A stretch of 64,000 nucleotides of DNA. It comes from Apostichopus japonicus. Taxonomy: Eukaryota; Echinodermata; Holothuroidea; Aspidochirotida; Stichopodidae. This document shows, one piece after another, positions 25,675-37,530 of this stretch. Location of the stretch: contig NC_092569.1 of assembly GCF_037975245.1 (NCBI RefSeq), positions 15,869,501 through 15,933,500 on the forward strand, read 5' to 3'. The position numbers and the translations under genes were made by a program. The notes beneath the pieces were generated by a model. The model made no database searches. It saw nothing but the letters and a program-made list of their open reading frames with translations, and was not told the DNA's origin. Each line of letters opens with the position of its first letter. The first letter of the stretch is position 1.

Positions 25675-26329
25675 CTAAATGTTGTCGTTGTGTGCAAAGT
25701 GCCGTTGCTATGGGGTTTTACTATTCTTCTACTACTTTATATGTGTCACCATATTTTGGTGGAGAAAAAAAGAACTATAAGAAACCAGATTCTCTAAACA
25801 GAAATGTTGTCTTCTGATATCAGAGATAAGGAACGTAAAGCCCGTTATAGGTACATTTAGAAGCGGATCCAGAGGGGCGGAAGTACACTCTACCCCTCCC
25901 CCACCTTTCAACACCACACATACAATAATAGTAAGTAGCATGTACTGTTTATTTAACTTTATAGTCATTTATAGCCTAAATATTCTTAGAATGCACGGTC
26001 CATCTTAAGCATCAAATTATATTTTTCCGTAATGTTGAATCCCGCCCCCAGTATCCTCTACCTTAAAGTCGGTCCAGCTTGTGGGAACTATTGCTCCCGA
26101 GCCGACCATGAAGCGACAGTCGGTCCACATCGTGACCAAATCGGGTCAAGTTTAATATTCATCGTGGCGACGGGGGCTGTCGCAGTTGATTCGGGTCGTG
26201 ATTGTACTAGTGCGGCTGTCAACAACTCGACTCCGATCCGACTCTTATGTATAACCAACGAGGAAGCGTTGTCAAATCAGGTAATGGTTGCAGAAAGTCG
26301 AAATGGGCGGCCCCAAGTATGTGTGTATC
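25672..26329. other. Intergenic flank of a SINE, nothing recognised
   Basis: Contains a GC-richer patch (26032-26300) rich in TCGGGTCGTGA-like words that recur past the SINE at about 26580-26730. The SINE may have inserted into an older repeat. The 122-codon frame at 26032-26400 has no domain and runs into the SINE. Confidence 0.4.
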
Positions 26330-26565
26330 TATTTTTAGATCCTCCTGTAAGCAGGAAATCGCGAAGAAGACACCATTGGCTTATCAAAGCCGCAAGCTGA
26401 CCGAAGTCAGTCTCTTACATTCATATTTAACGTCCATGATTATGAATTGTCAATTGTCAACAACTCTGTAACTGGACGACATACTTTTAATCTTGAAGTG
26501 ACTCGAACTCGGGACCTTATGATTGAAGGGCACCGGCGTTAACCACTGAGCTAACACTCGGGCCC
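26330..26565 (-). mobile_element. tRNA-derived SINE, copy 1
   Basis: Read on the minus strand, it begins with a tRNA-like head: A-box-like TTAGCTCAGTGGTTAACG, then B-box-like CCGAGTTCGAGTCACTTC. The body follows (GTATGTCGTCCAGTTACAGA, GGACGTTAAATATGAATGTA, GAGACTGACTTCGGTCAGCT) and it ends near GGAGGATCTAAAAA. The same order is seen at 41541-41732 on the plus strand. The acceptor-stem positions do not pair, so it is not a functional tRNA gene. It would have been transcribed by RNA polymerase III and moved by a LINE. Confidence 0.85.
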
Positions 26566-26772
26566 TGTTGGACTAGTGTGCAGGAGATTAAACTGTTGCG
26601 TCGAGCTAGTGTGCGGCTAACCTACGATTCAACTGCGACCCGGCAACGACGACCCGACTTGGTGGCAACGAGTGTCTCCAACTCATCCCCGAACAGTGAG
26701 TTGCGTCGGGTCGCAGTTAGTGGGAATCCGGATCGCAATGACTCAGTATGTAAAGCTATATCCGGAGGTTAA

Positions 26773-27110
26773 TTTCTACCAAACGTATGTAATTCGCCAT
26801 ATACCGAGGTGTATGTCTGCAATGTGTGTGAATGTGTGTATGTTTGTGTGCGTGTACATATGTATGTATATATGTAGGCTATGTGTCAATGCTGAAAGCA
26901 TGGTTGATTTACCTCTGTATTCCGGTTTGCACTAAGTATATTATTACAGATTAAGTACTTACACATATTTAGTACTGTATATACTTTCCATATTGCATTT
27001 ATTAACATATGAAAACAGACTTGACATTGACTGAGCTCTGACCATAACGATACGCCGATATGTACATAAACAAATATAACAGGCACATATTATGTTTTTA
27101 TCTTTACCTT
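26773..27110. other. Intergenic, TG-rich patch
   Basis: Contains a GTGTG/ATGTATG-rich patch near 26815-26880. No gene was recognised. Confidence 0.4.
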
Positions 27111-27158
27111 TATATATATATATATATAGACATATATATATATATATATATATATATA
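27111..27158. repeat. (TA)n microsatellite
   Basis: Two short TA tracts separated by a GACA break. Confidence 0.9.
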
Positions 27159-28096
27159 GAAGCGTTTGTTTAGTTAATTTAATATTGTGTCAAAGGTTGT
27201 GTTTTGGAGGAATATATATGAAAGGCACCAAATTTTGTAACATTTATTCATTTACATGTTACATATAATAGAATAAACGTTTTGCTATGTAATTCTTAAT
27301 TGGAAACTAAACAATCACGCCTGAATTTCGGGTACCCGTAAACCCATACCTATAGATCAAGTCCATCGAGTTCATAATGTTTGCAGGTCGACTTTTGCAA
27401 AGATGAAGCTGCAAGCTTGACCGAAACATTTAACTCAGAGCAATAATGAAAGTAATGTGTTTATAAAAATCACAGAACATTCAGGTCGTTTGGAAGGGTG
27501 GAATACATGGCCGTCACCGGAAATGAACATTCACTTCTAAAGACGGATCACATTTTGTCCATCAGTATGGAGCAGGGCTATACCATTACTTGCGGTTCGT
27601 AAGGTGCTTTTATTTCCCCCCCCCCCCCCCCCCTTGTCTTGTCAATCACCATCAGTTACAAGATACCAGTGTTGTCCCTATCAGAACAATCAAAACACAC
27701 AGTATCAACTTTATTTCCGCAAAGCAGACTTAATTGACAGACTTAATCAGCCGTAAAGTCGTTGCTTTGTAACTCAAAGCTTGTGTACATTCGGCCTAAT
27801 CAGGTGAAAAAGTGCTGAACTGTTAGAGATGGGATGTGATGACAGCCAACTACACCATTTTGGATTAAGAATTGTGAAATTGAGAAATGTTGTTGTAATC
27901 CGCAACGACTTCAAAACTGAGCAAGGCCTCTTCGAAAGAAACTCAATGCCTTATCACTTGTTAGGGAAGAAAGCCTATATAGTTACATATACGTACGACC
28001 TTAAGTGTTTCCCACCCGATAATTCCTTAACAGGTGACAAACAATATTATGCTCAACGTCTTTTGATTATTAAAATGTTTAACATTTAGTTCTATG
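27159..28096. other. Intergenic with a C run
   Basis: An uninterrupted C run of about 18 lies at 27617-27634. The frame 27829-28089 shows no domain. No gene was recognised. Confidence 0.4.

Positions 28097-28194
<98 letters not shown>
28097..28194. repeat. (TA)n microsatellite
   Basis: About 98 bp of TA with a few interruptions, directly abutting the tRNA-like fragment that begins at 28195. Confidence 0.95.
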
Positions 28195-28195
<1 letters not shown>

Positions 28196-28225
28196 CCGTA
28201 CCACTCGAGCGAAGTGATTCCGTTT
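28195..28225 (-). mobile_element. Fragment of the tRNA-like head found at 34.9 kb
   Basis: On the minus strand GAATCACTTCGCTCGAGTGG then TAC parallels GAATCACTGTGGTCGAGTGG then TAC at 34904-34882. Here the similarity stops at the (TA)n tract and the hammerhead part is missing. It is a truncated relative. Confidence 0.65.
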
Positions 28226-31200
28226 TGGCTACAGGTGTGTCAACGCCTATTAACTGGCAACTGGTGCTTTCGAATCATAAACGAAAAGCACTTCGACTTC
28301 ACGGAACTGATCACTCTTAACGGACTTTTCACTATTTTCGCAAAGATATCAAGGAATTTATCAGTGTCAACGCACAAAATAGTGCCAAGCCTTGAGGTAG
28401 GCTAGCTGAACCCACGTGTATGGGAGGAGCCTAATTTGATGTTTAATCCCCGTGAATAGCCTATTCGTTATCGTGATAAGAGGTCATATTACCGTATAAA
28501 AAACAAAAACACACAAAAACATACCACTTTGACACAAACTTGACTCTGTTATTCATAACACTGTATGGGTTTCTAATGAACAATTCGAATGGCTTAAATT
28601 GGATGAAACGTTTTACAAAAAAAAGATAAGAAAAACACGGTTATTGAACAATTTCCAACACACCCTTGACGTGCGTTATATGATTCGCTTTTGTAAAATT
28701 CAATGGGCTATTTTAAATTTTAACCGATTGAGTTCTGAGTGCAAACATCTTGTACATTGATCATACGAAATATCCCCCGCCGCCCTTCACCTCTACCCCG
28801 TCATTCCAAAAAATGAGGTCTTTGATTTACCGAACCCTAGTGACTGAAGGAGATCACTTTTCAAGTGGTTTTATGACGATTCGATATTAACTGTCATTAG
28901 CCTCTTTATTTCACCTCGTTCACCTAGTTTTAAGTAATAGTTTATGCTCTTAAAACCGAGATTTTACTCTTCAACTGAAGTCAACAAGAATGATCTGGTA
29001 TCTTTCAAAGTAGTTAAGGGTAAATCAAAGACAGCATTAGGTCTACTCAAGTGGCAGATACGTCAACAATCCGAATCGAGACTACAGATTTGACTTGACA
29101 ATAGTCATTTAATCCATGGGAGTTGCTAACAACTTCCTGTTATTACTAGACTATAGCTAACAATAGTTATCGATCGTTATTATTAATATGTTGATTTTGT
29201 ATGTTCTTCTCTGGTTATTGTCACAGTCGCAAATATAAAAAAAAAAGTATAAATCCGGTTAGTTCCAACGATTATCATCAAGACATGCGTTCTCCATATG
29301 CGGCACCCGAAAGCGTAATCGCCATACAATATTGCACTAGTCGGCTATTCCGATGAATTAAGGTGTATCTATTTATATATGATCTCTAGAGTAAGACAAA
29401 AATATGTCACCAAACAGGAATAACTTGGGCTATTTTTCGAAAATTATTCGCGTATAAATTCAACGTGGTTGTTGACCATTCCACATCATTACATTCCACA
29501 CCCATTTAATGCACGCAATGCCACTTTTATACAAATTATAACATCTTTCTCCGATGTTCTCGTACGTTGTATAGACGGGTGCTTGTTGAGCTGGCCCTGT
29601 CTCTGCCCGGTTCCCTCCTGTCTGGTGTCACTCTGCTACATTCTGGGTTGATAAACGACGTTTCTTGTTTGTGTGAACCGATAAATAAAGTTTCAACTTT
29701 GACGAGGAAATCCCCGGTTTGTTGGGGTGAAAATTCTTACGGTGCATGGCCGAGCGATGTGAGTCACAGGCTGAGCACGGATATCGGAAAGGCTTTGTGG
29801 CATGTGGAATATGAGTGGATATTAACAACGACTGTCGCTAAAAATGAGATAATGCCAATGACTGAGTCTCTTAAAGAGATTGCATTTCATGGTGGTGACG
29901 AAAACAAAATAGGTTAAGAAAAGAAAAGTAAATGCATGACCGCGTGAACTATCATGCAAAGTGTGAAAATGTGAGTATTTGTTTTATAGATATGCATAAC
30001 ATAATCTGATTTACCCGGCTAAGCTATATACACAGGAAAATACTTTTTTTGGAGGTTTGTTTCTAGTTTCTCATGGTTAAATGTCTCCGTTTATTTATAC
30101 TTATTATATTTGAATTATTATTATTATTTTTTTCAATTTATGTATTATTCCTTTGGCCATGCATCCGAAATTACTGGTGCGATTTGCTAAACTGTCATTT
30201 ACAGACTACATTTCAATGTACCGTGTGTGTCATCTAAGGGTTATATGGTATCCATGCATTGTGACGCATGCACTGCAAACTACAGTTACGGTACACAGGG
30301 AGGGAAGTTGCACTGACAAGAACCTGAAAGTTCGTGACCTCCTTCTTACTAAACGGGGTCACTGGTCCATTCATTCTCAGATCAGTGACACTCGACCGTA
30401 ATCACACAAAGCTAAATGGTCCCTTGAGCAACAGCTGGGGAGGGGGGGGTGGTGGAAATACTCCTGTATTCTAGGTATACGATCATAAATATACTCATAA
30501 TCGGTAGAAACGAATCCATCAATTTGTAACTTGTCTGGAGTAATTTCTTGAATGAACAATCGATACAGGGAAATTAATGACTGAGCAAATACATGTGTAG
30601 GCTGGCTCCGATCGCCATCTCGCTGAACAATAACGCTTGGGCGCTTTGAGAACTAACTTATCTCTGTGTAGAGGTTCTTCTGCGAAGAAGTTACAACTAC
30701 TAAGTCTGTCCTATAGGCATATCTGTGTTTTGCCGAGATCAAACGTTATGTTACTGCTGGCATTTACTGCAGGCCCGCGCTAATGCTAACAACATTTCTG
30801 TTATCCTACTCGTATAGCAATATAATTGATCCGAAGATATGACTGGTTGCTACATTTGGTTACAAAACAATTAATGATGTCATAATGTCCAATTCAGTTG
30901 CAAATGTTATGTTCTTCTTTCTCACATATTTACATCACATATATATCCGAAAATGCGGAGATATGGAATTTTCAAACTTTTGAGATTCTAAATACAGAAA
31001 CATTCTACTGTTACATAGAATAGTAGTTAAGCAAACTTTCAAATGTTATGATATTTTTAAGAAACACAAGAGGTTTATTATAGTGAAGGAATGCTTTCTT
31101 AATAACATTTGTCATTATGAGATATCGCAGAACAAGTGTATTATGCATTTCCTGGAGGAGGGAGGGTCTAAGCCACATAATAGGTTATATTCAACGAAAT

Positions 31201-31324
31201 ATATATCTTCGAGTTAGGGACAAGTTATATTTTATGATTAGGTTTTCGAATAACAGGTTTGAATATGTTTTTCAACCTCCTTAACATTAGTGTAAGATAA
31301 GAATATGTTATGCACTGGTATACA
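28226..31324. other. Long intergenic stretch, nothing recognised
   Basis: The longest frame (29567-29917, 116 codons) has no recognisable domain or splice context. No RNA gene was seen. A G run lies at about 30441-30449. Confidence 0.4.
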
Positions 31325-31382
31325 GGGGCGGATCTGGGGGGGGGAGGTTGGGGCTTTAACCCCATCCTAGATCCGCCCCTGG
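31325..31382. mobile_element. Very short TIR element
   Basis: CAGGGGCGGATCT at the left pairs with AGATCCGCCCCTG at the right around a G-rich centre: a 58-bp element that is almost all terminal repeat. GCGGATCCAGAGGGGCGG near 25864 looks like a relative. It is non-autonomous, and its class is uncertain. Confidence 0.65.
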
Positions 31383-33379
31383 GTATATATCCCTTTAGTT
31401 AACGGTATTAGTTTGAGTTTCCTTGCGTGTTGTTACAATCCCTAACATTTGTAAGGGTGTTGAAATCCCTATTAGCATTCAATCTCGATGGTGTAAACAA
31501 TTCTTTAGTCAGTATTGTTGTACTCTATATAGTTACACAATCACACCATGACGATGACTGTGTAGAGATCGAGAGAATGAACAAATGAAACCCGACAAAG
31601 GTTTCCCATTCTTTGTTCTTTGTTATTGTTTTGGTCGAGATGAAAACGTTAATCCGACTCGCCCAAAACAATAACAGAGAACGGGATACTTTTTTTGGGG
31701 GGGGGGGGGGGGTGGGGGGGCTTAAATTTATCATATCTGGGAATAAGCCAACATTTTCTTGAATAAGAACAGATTGTGTGAATATTTACTATACAATTAG
31801 TACTGAATGCGATTTTTGACATTATCAGATTATCTTTTCTTTCAAAACTGGTTCGGAAACTCTCTATTTAAAGAAGAATTAAATATCAGTTAAAATTTTG
31901 AATTGTTGCTTGTCCATCGACACTGCAATTCGCAGAAAGCTGTAGAGGTTTCCAAGATAATTGGGAACGCGTTCCTTTGGGTACGATAAACTAAAACTTC
32001 CACGTAACGCTGTCGCCAAACTAGACAAGATTTGAATTCTGTGAGAAACGTGTCATCGTTCAGTAAAAGCAGGTCATATATAGTAAGGTCATTGACCAAG
32101 TAACGGCACCATCTTGCTCCTCTAACCTAGAAAGTAGTTTCGAAGTCAAATAGATATTCATAATTGATGGGGGTTTTTTTTTTCTTTTACAACTTTTCAA
32201 CTTTTAACTAATCTGGTTGAACAAGACAAAGAGCAACAGAATGAAAATGTAACCAAAGTGACATTAAACCAACCCAGGAGTAGAAGAAGAACAATAAAAA
32301 ATAGGAAGAAATAAATGTACTTGATTAAAGGAAAATATCTTGCAAACTTCGTATGATGCAATCACTATGAGTTGGCGACCTACACTGGTATATTCTTCTT
32401 TGGCAGAAGTTATTTGTATTTCATGTTTAATAGTTTTTAGTTTTTCTTTGTTCTTTTAAGGTTCTTTTCAAACACGCGCACTTACCCTGATGTTCTTCTA
32501 GTCAGTGGCGTGCGCAAAGAAGAAGAAGGGGGGGGGGAGGGGTGGAGGACACCACATCCCATCGTCTGTCGGAGGGAAAGTTTTCAGTCGATCGGGGGAT
32601 TTTTTGCATTCACCGTAGGTTGAATAAGACTACATACTACGTGTGTGCACCCCCTCCTTTTTCAAACCCACCAACACAAATTACTTGATTAGCGCATCAA
32701 ATAATTATTATCTATTCATACCTCATAATGCACCATTTAACGTCTATATAATTATGTACTTTCTTTCTGGGTGAGCCCCCCCCCCCCCCCCAGACACCTC
32801 TACATTTAAAAATCGACTTCATTGTAACCATAAGTATGTAGCGACTAGTTTATTTAACCAATCACTATTTGTCAATGAAGCTTATTGCGACGCCAGAATT
32901 TGAAGTATATTATACATTCCCCATTTTTTATAACTTGTTTATCTTGTTTCGATCCATACATCAATGACAAGTTTGTCTTTTACGAATGGATTGGATCCTT
33001 CTTCGTGTAAGACGACGTCCCAGTCTAACCTGTACTAACCTTTTGAGGTAATTTTTGCACTTATCAAGAAGTTGCTTATTTTAGAAACCTGTGTGGGCTT
33101 GAGTTCCATTTGAGAAGTTAGGAGGGGCCTCAGCATAAGAGTATCTCCTATATACGCGAATGAACTGAGCGAGCTATTTGTTTAACACGTACGTTATCTA
33201 AAGTCTCAAAGAACAAACTTTACGAACTTCCCAAACAAGAAGCTCTCCCGCTACGCAAATGTGGTACAAACGTAATCATATATGATGCATGCTTTATTAG
33301 TTTGGTAAGCAGCAGAAATATTTTTTTCTTGGACTCAATTTATATCAAGTCAGAGGAATATTTTGTACATGAACCTTTA
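31383..33379. other. Intergenic, nothing recognised
   Basis: G and C homopolymer runs occur near 31695-31720, 32530 and 32777-32791. A small repeat border, CAGTGGCGTGCGCAAAG, lies near 32505. No exon was recognised. Confidence 0.4.
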
Positions 33380-33985
33380 TATCAATGGAAAGGGTTTTTA
33401 TTTCAAATCTGATAAGTTTCACTAATTTTGGTCTAATTATGTATGTAAATATGCATATTAGGCCCCGAAACTGCTTCATTTGGAATACATACTACCAATA
33501 GTAATAAACCTTTTGTTTTTGGTATATTTTATGGTACACTAGTAATAGCTAACATATTTCCTATCATTTGAGGCTAAAGTTGTGTAAATTCGTTGGCAAA
33601 TGACCGAGATATAAGGATTTTCATAAGAACATGTATGTAAATTAGGCTCCTAAATAGCTTATTATGGAATACCAATAGTAATGAACTTTTTGTTTTGATG
33701 TATTTTATGTTGAAATATTATTATCTAAAATATTTCCTATCATTTGAGGGTACGATTATGGAAATTAGTTGGCAAATGACCGAGATATAAGGATTTTCAT
33801 GAGAACATGTATGCAAATTAGGTTTCCAAATAGCTTATTTTGGAAAATATACTACCAGTAATAATAAACATTTTGCTTTTAGTGTATTTTATGTGAAATA
33901 TATTATCTAAACTATTTCCTATCATTTGAGGCTAATATTGTGGAAATTGGTTGAAAATGACCGAAATATAAGGATTGTCATAAAA
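33380..33985 (+). repeat. Satellite-like tandem repeat, unit about 178 bp
   Basis: The word GACCGAGATATAAGGATTTT occurs at about 33602 and 33779, and a variant occurs at about 33959. TTTCCTATCATTTGAGG precedes each by about 45 bp. The unit also contains CATGTATGTAAATTAGG and AATAGCTTATT. About three and a half copies are present. It is non-coding. Confidence 0.85.
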
Positions 33986-34704
33986 ACTGGGGGACACCGC
34001 CTCCTCCAGGAGGGGGGTGTCCCCAAGTTCCCCCCAGGGGGTGTATACAATACATAAACAATACACGTATAAACAATACACGTATATACACGCACACGTT
34101 CACCGTACTGATTTCTGCAAATTGTTCTTACAATGATTGAGGGCGCTGTGCCGATATTCATTGCTTTACCTTTGTAAGGAAGCCTGTTAAGAACATAATA
34201 TTTAATATAATTTTTTTTTTAAAGTCAATGGTTTGCGAGATATTATTTGTTTGTGAAAATGAAGATTCCGATGATGATTCAATTGTCCAATTCTCTATAG
34301 CCAGTGGCAACATCTTAAACACAAGTTACTACAAGAATTGCAAAATATTATTCATTTCATCATATAGAGAAATTTGACAAAGAGTAGGGGATTACCTCTT
34401 CCCGTGGGTAAACTTAATGAAGAGAGTTATCCGTTCTAAACGCTAGTAGAACAAAGGATGCAGAGTCCACTAACCCCCTTCCATCAAGTTATTTGGCCTA
34501 CTCCTTACCACTGAATATGTCAACTTTCAGATTCAAATAATGAATCGAAGCAATACGAGTTTTTATCAGAATGTAGAATTTGGAGAGGCAATGATATTCT
34601 TTAGTGTTTTACAGTCTCCTTTCAACAGCTTTAGGTTTAGCATATACCGCACAGTGATCTATGATATCTATACATAGGTTTAGCATGTACCGTACAGTGT
34701 TCTA

Positions 34705-34708
<4 letters not shown>
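33986..34708. other. Intergenic, short local duplication near right end
   Basis: TTTAGCATATACCGCACAGT at about 34632 is repeated as TTTAGCATGTACCGTACAGT at about 34679, a ~48-bp tandem duplication next to the (TA)n tract. A G/C inverted pair lies at about 34000-34045. No gene was seen. Confidence 0.45.

Positions 34709-34771
<63 letters not shown>
34709..34771. repeat. (TA)n microsatellite adjoining the hammerhead element
   Basis: About 62 bp of pure TA, immediately 3' (on the minus strand) of the hammerhead-bearing repeat. Confidence 0.95.
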
Positions 34772-34773
<2 letters not shown>

Positions 34774-34789
34774 AAGAATAACACACCAG

Positions 34790-34848
34790 AAAAATTCCAC
34801 TTCACGACCGGTTTCGTCCTTTGGGACTCATCAGGCGAAGGTGGGAAT
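34790..34848 (-). ncRNA. Type I hammerhead self-cleaving ribozyme
   Basis: All core parts are present on the minus strand in order. CTGATGA lies at 34834-34828. Helix II is GTCC-CAAA-GGAC (34827-34816). GAAA lies at 34815-34812. Then comes CCGGTC (34811-34806), with predicted cleavage after the C at 34806. Helix I pairs GTGAAG (34805-34800) with CTTCGC just 5' of CTGATGA (six pairs including one G-U), then continues past single bulges (TG/CA, GGAAT/ATTCC). Helix III would be only ACCGGT, a palindrome with no loop. Such minimal helix III is known from hammerheads of Penelope-like elements and animal retrozymes, which cleave best as dimers. Expected role: self-cleavage of a repetitive transcript. 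No activity is shown here. Confidence 0.88.
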
Positions 34849-34933
34849 CTAACCCCCGAATATTGTGTCACGATCCGAAGTCTGTACCACTCGACCACAG
34901 TGATTCTACTGGAACACAGTATAATCACAGTAG
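34849..34933 (-). mobile_element. tRNA-like (Ser/Leu-type) head joined to the hammerhead
   Basis: Minus strand: CTGTGGTCGAGTGGTACAGA resembles an A-box/D-arm of tRNA-Ser or -Leu, and GGGGGTTAGATTCCCACC resembles a B-box/T-arm. The latter overlaps the 5' strand of hammerhead helix I. Together with 34771-34848 this looks like one small retroelement with an internal Pol III-type promoter and a ribozyme. Its left edge cuts the relic FReD exon of duplication copy B near 34934. Confidence 0.7.
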
Positions 34934-35031
34934 AATGCGCTGAAAACATTTCCCCTACAATGAATGAAAGGTTGATTCTGTAACCGCAAAGACGTAATGA
35001 TTTTCTCCGTTCGCTTTCTAGAGTGGTGTTT
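34934..35031 (-). repeat. Segmental duplication, copy B, distal part (including start of a FReD 3' exon)
   Basis: The minus strand continues copy A past the foldback insertion: AAAGCGAACGGAGAAAATCA and TTTGCGGTTACAGAATCAAC, then the acceptor-like CATTGTAG and GGAAATGTTTTCAGC. That is the start of the same FReD exon as at 4330, cut off by the tRNA-like/hammerhead element. Confidence 0.8.
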
Positions 35032-36893
35032 ACGGAATGCCAAATGTATCAAAAATGTCCAAAACTATATAAGCATGTCCAAAAAAATATAAGCATGTCC
35101 AAAAAAATATAAGCATGTCCAAAAAAATATAAGCATGTCCAAATTTATATAAACATATCGAAACTAATATAAGTATGTCCAAAAATAATATGATCATGCC
35201 CAAAATAATATGAGAGTGTCGAAAAATTATATGAACATGTCGAATGTAACTGCTAACTTCAACTTTTTAGTGAACATTTTGGCATCTGAATTCACGCCAT
35301 CTGTTGCAAAATATCCAAAAAAATATAAGCATGTCCAAATTTATATAAACATGTCGAAACCAATATGAGTATGTCCAAAAATAATGAGAGCATGTCCAAA
35401 ATAATATAAGAGTGTCGAAAGACTATATGAGCATGTCCAAAATATAAAAAAGTGTCGAAAAATAATACAAAAGTCTCGAGCGTAACTGCTCGATTCAACT
35501 TATAATGAACAGTCAGGCGTTTGAATTTTACGCCATATGTTCCAAATATCAAACTTTTTATTTTGGTATGCTGAAAACAAAAACACCATATCCAGCGTAA
35601 CTTAAGACGATATACAGTTCATCCATTACCGTATTAGTGTGTGTGTTAATATTTTAATGATATTTCGATCAAGAACGATTTTATTTTCGAGGAAATATTA
35701 GTTGAGTTGTTTCGTAGCGCGAGTGATCAACCTGTCCCCAAGGTGCTGTAACTATCAGTGAGTTTAATACGAAGAACCACTGTGTCCAACATTCCACGCG
35801 GTTTAATCAATAATATGTAGTTGGCGAGTTCTTCCCACGTTTCCATCTTGAAATTTAGTTAAAAGGTGAGAGTGAAGATTAAACGTTGAATACCCCTAAC
35901 CTAGGCTTATTTTTTTTTTAATTCTGGGCTAGTGTCCGACTTCGCCTGGTAACCGTAATTAAGTGTCACAATTTTCCGTTAAAAAAGTAACACATATAGT
36001 AGTTCATTTTCACTGTCAACGTACGCATGTGTGATAACTACTGTACGTTGTTAGCGCTTGTGCATGTTGTACGTACTTTCGCACGTGAACTTCTTTGCCT
36101 TCGCAACAATATATGAATAATCTCAGCACCTCTAGGCAGGGCGAAACCACTCACATTACGTAGGGATGTAAAAAGGAAAAATGTTAGGTGATGGTCTTGT
36201 TTTTACATATTTTGAATTATTTGCGTCACAAAAACAGAAGAATGTTTCAATAATATATTGTCATAATGATAACTATTGTGTCAGTTGATACAAATTACCT
36301 CCAAAGAAGGTATTGTAAGCTAATTTTTTTCGACATACCAATATAAAAGTTCGATATTTGAAACATTTGGCGTGACTTCAAACGCCAAAATGTTCATAAC
36401 AAAGTTGAAGTTAGCAGTTACACACGAGACTTTTATATTATTATTCGACACTCTCATATAATTTTGGGCGTGCTCATATTATATTTTGACATACTTATAT
36501 GTGTTTGGACATGCGCGTATTATTTTGGACATGCTCATATAGTTTTGACATGTCTATATAAATTTGGACATTCTCATATAAGTTTGGACATGCTTATATT
36601 TTTTTGGATATTTTGCAACATATGGCGTAACTTAAAACGCCAAAATGTTCAAAACAAAATTGAATTAGGCAGTTACATTTGTCCCTCTTGTATTATTTTT
36701 CGACATTCTTTTAATATGTTGGACATGCTCATATAGTCTTTCGACACTCTCATATTATTTTGGACATGCTCTTATTATTTTTGGACATACTCATATTAGT
36801 TTCGACATGTTTATATAAATTTGGACATGCTTATATTATTTTGGACATGCTTATATTGTTTTGGACATTTTTGAAACGTATGGCATGCCGTAG
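35032..36893. mobile_element. Foldback-type transposon with minisatellite-like inverted terminal repeats
   Basis: The left arm (about 35032-35560) consists of ~20-bp repeats such as ATAAGCATGTCCAAAAAAAT with GTGTCGAAAAATTATATGA variants and two spacer blocks (AACTGCTAACTTCAAC ... ACGCCATCTGTT). The right arm (about 36340-36893) is its reverse complement in the same order. The tips match: ACGGAATGCCAAATGTATC versus, on the other strand, ACGGCATGCCATACGTTTC. The centre (about 35570-36330) is unique, with no transposase seen. Flanks GTGGTGTTT (35023-35031) and GTGTTGTTT (36894-36902) form a 9-bp duplication with one mismatch. Copy A of the host duplication keeps the uninterrupted site. This is the structure of Drosophila FB and sea urchin TU elements. 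Confidence 0.88.
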
Positions 36894-36902
36894 GTGTTGT
36901 TT

Positions 36903-37530
36903 TAAATCTACAAGAGCGCCATCGTAAATACAACACAAGAAAGCAATTCATGGAGTTGCAAATCTCATCCTCATATTTGGGTACGAACGTTCATTCAAAC
37001 AATGTACTCTTAATAAAGTACTTCCTCGTTGGTAAAGCACTTTGAGCACTTTTAAGGTTTGGAATGTACATTGAACCAAAGGGACAAGTTTGTTATTATT
37101 GAATATGAATTTGTAGCAAGTTTGTTAAGCAATGAACTTAAGCCACCGAAGAAATATCATTAACTTGAAACTTGAAATAAGTTAACCACGCAGTCTACGT
37201 GATTTTGCTACGTGCAAAATTTGGCCAATGGTAACCTTTACCTCCTTTGATCACGTGATATTTGGCATTTAAACTTTAATTGAATATGTGTTGTTTGTTA
37301 TTTGACCTCTGACCTCTTACTACATGACGACTCCATTAGTCACACATGTACTACAACCCATCTCAAAGCACACACTCACCAAGTTTGAAGTCCATCGGTC
37401 TAATGGTCCGTTTATGCAAAACGCTTATTTTGGTACACGTATAATGGCCGCAGTTCTATATGGGTAAGTAGACCTGTGACCTTTGTCCTTATTGCGTCAA
37501 TATTCACGCAGGCGAAACAACCAATGCCTT
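36903..37530 (-). repeat. Segmental duplication, copy B, proximal part
   Basis: Reverse complement of about 3620-4260, with moderate divergence and small indels. Together with 34934-35031 it forms one copy split by the foldback element. A partial internal repeat of its right end (TTTTGGTGTACGTGTAATCG at about 37591) suggests an earlier tandem copy. Confidence 0.85.

Noticed and set aside
26032-26400. 122-codon frame
   Set aside because: It runs from a GC-rich repeat patch into a SINE and has no recognisable domain.
29567-29917. 116-codon frame
   Set aside because: No domain, no coding-exon context, no paralog in the window.
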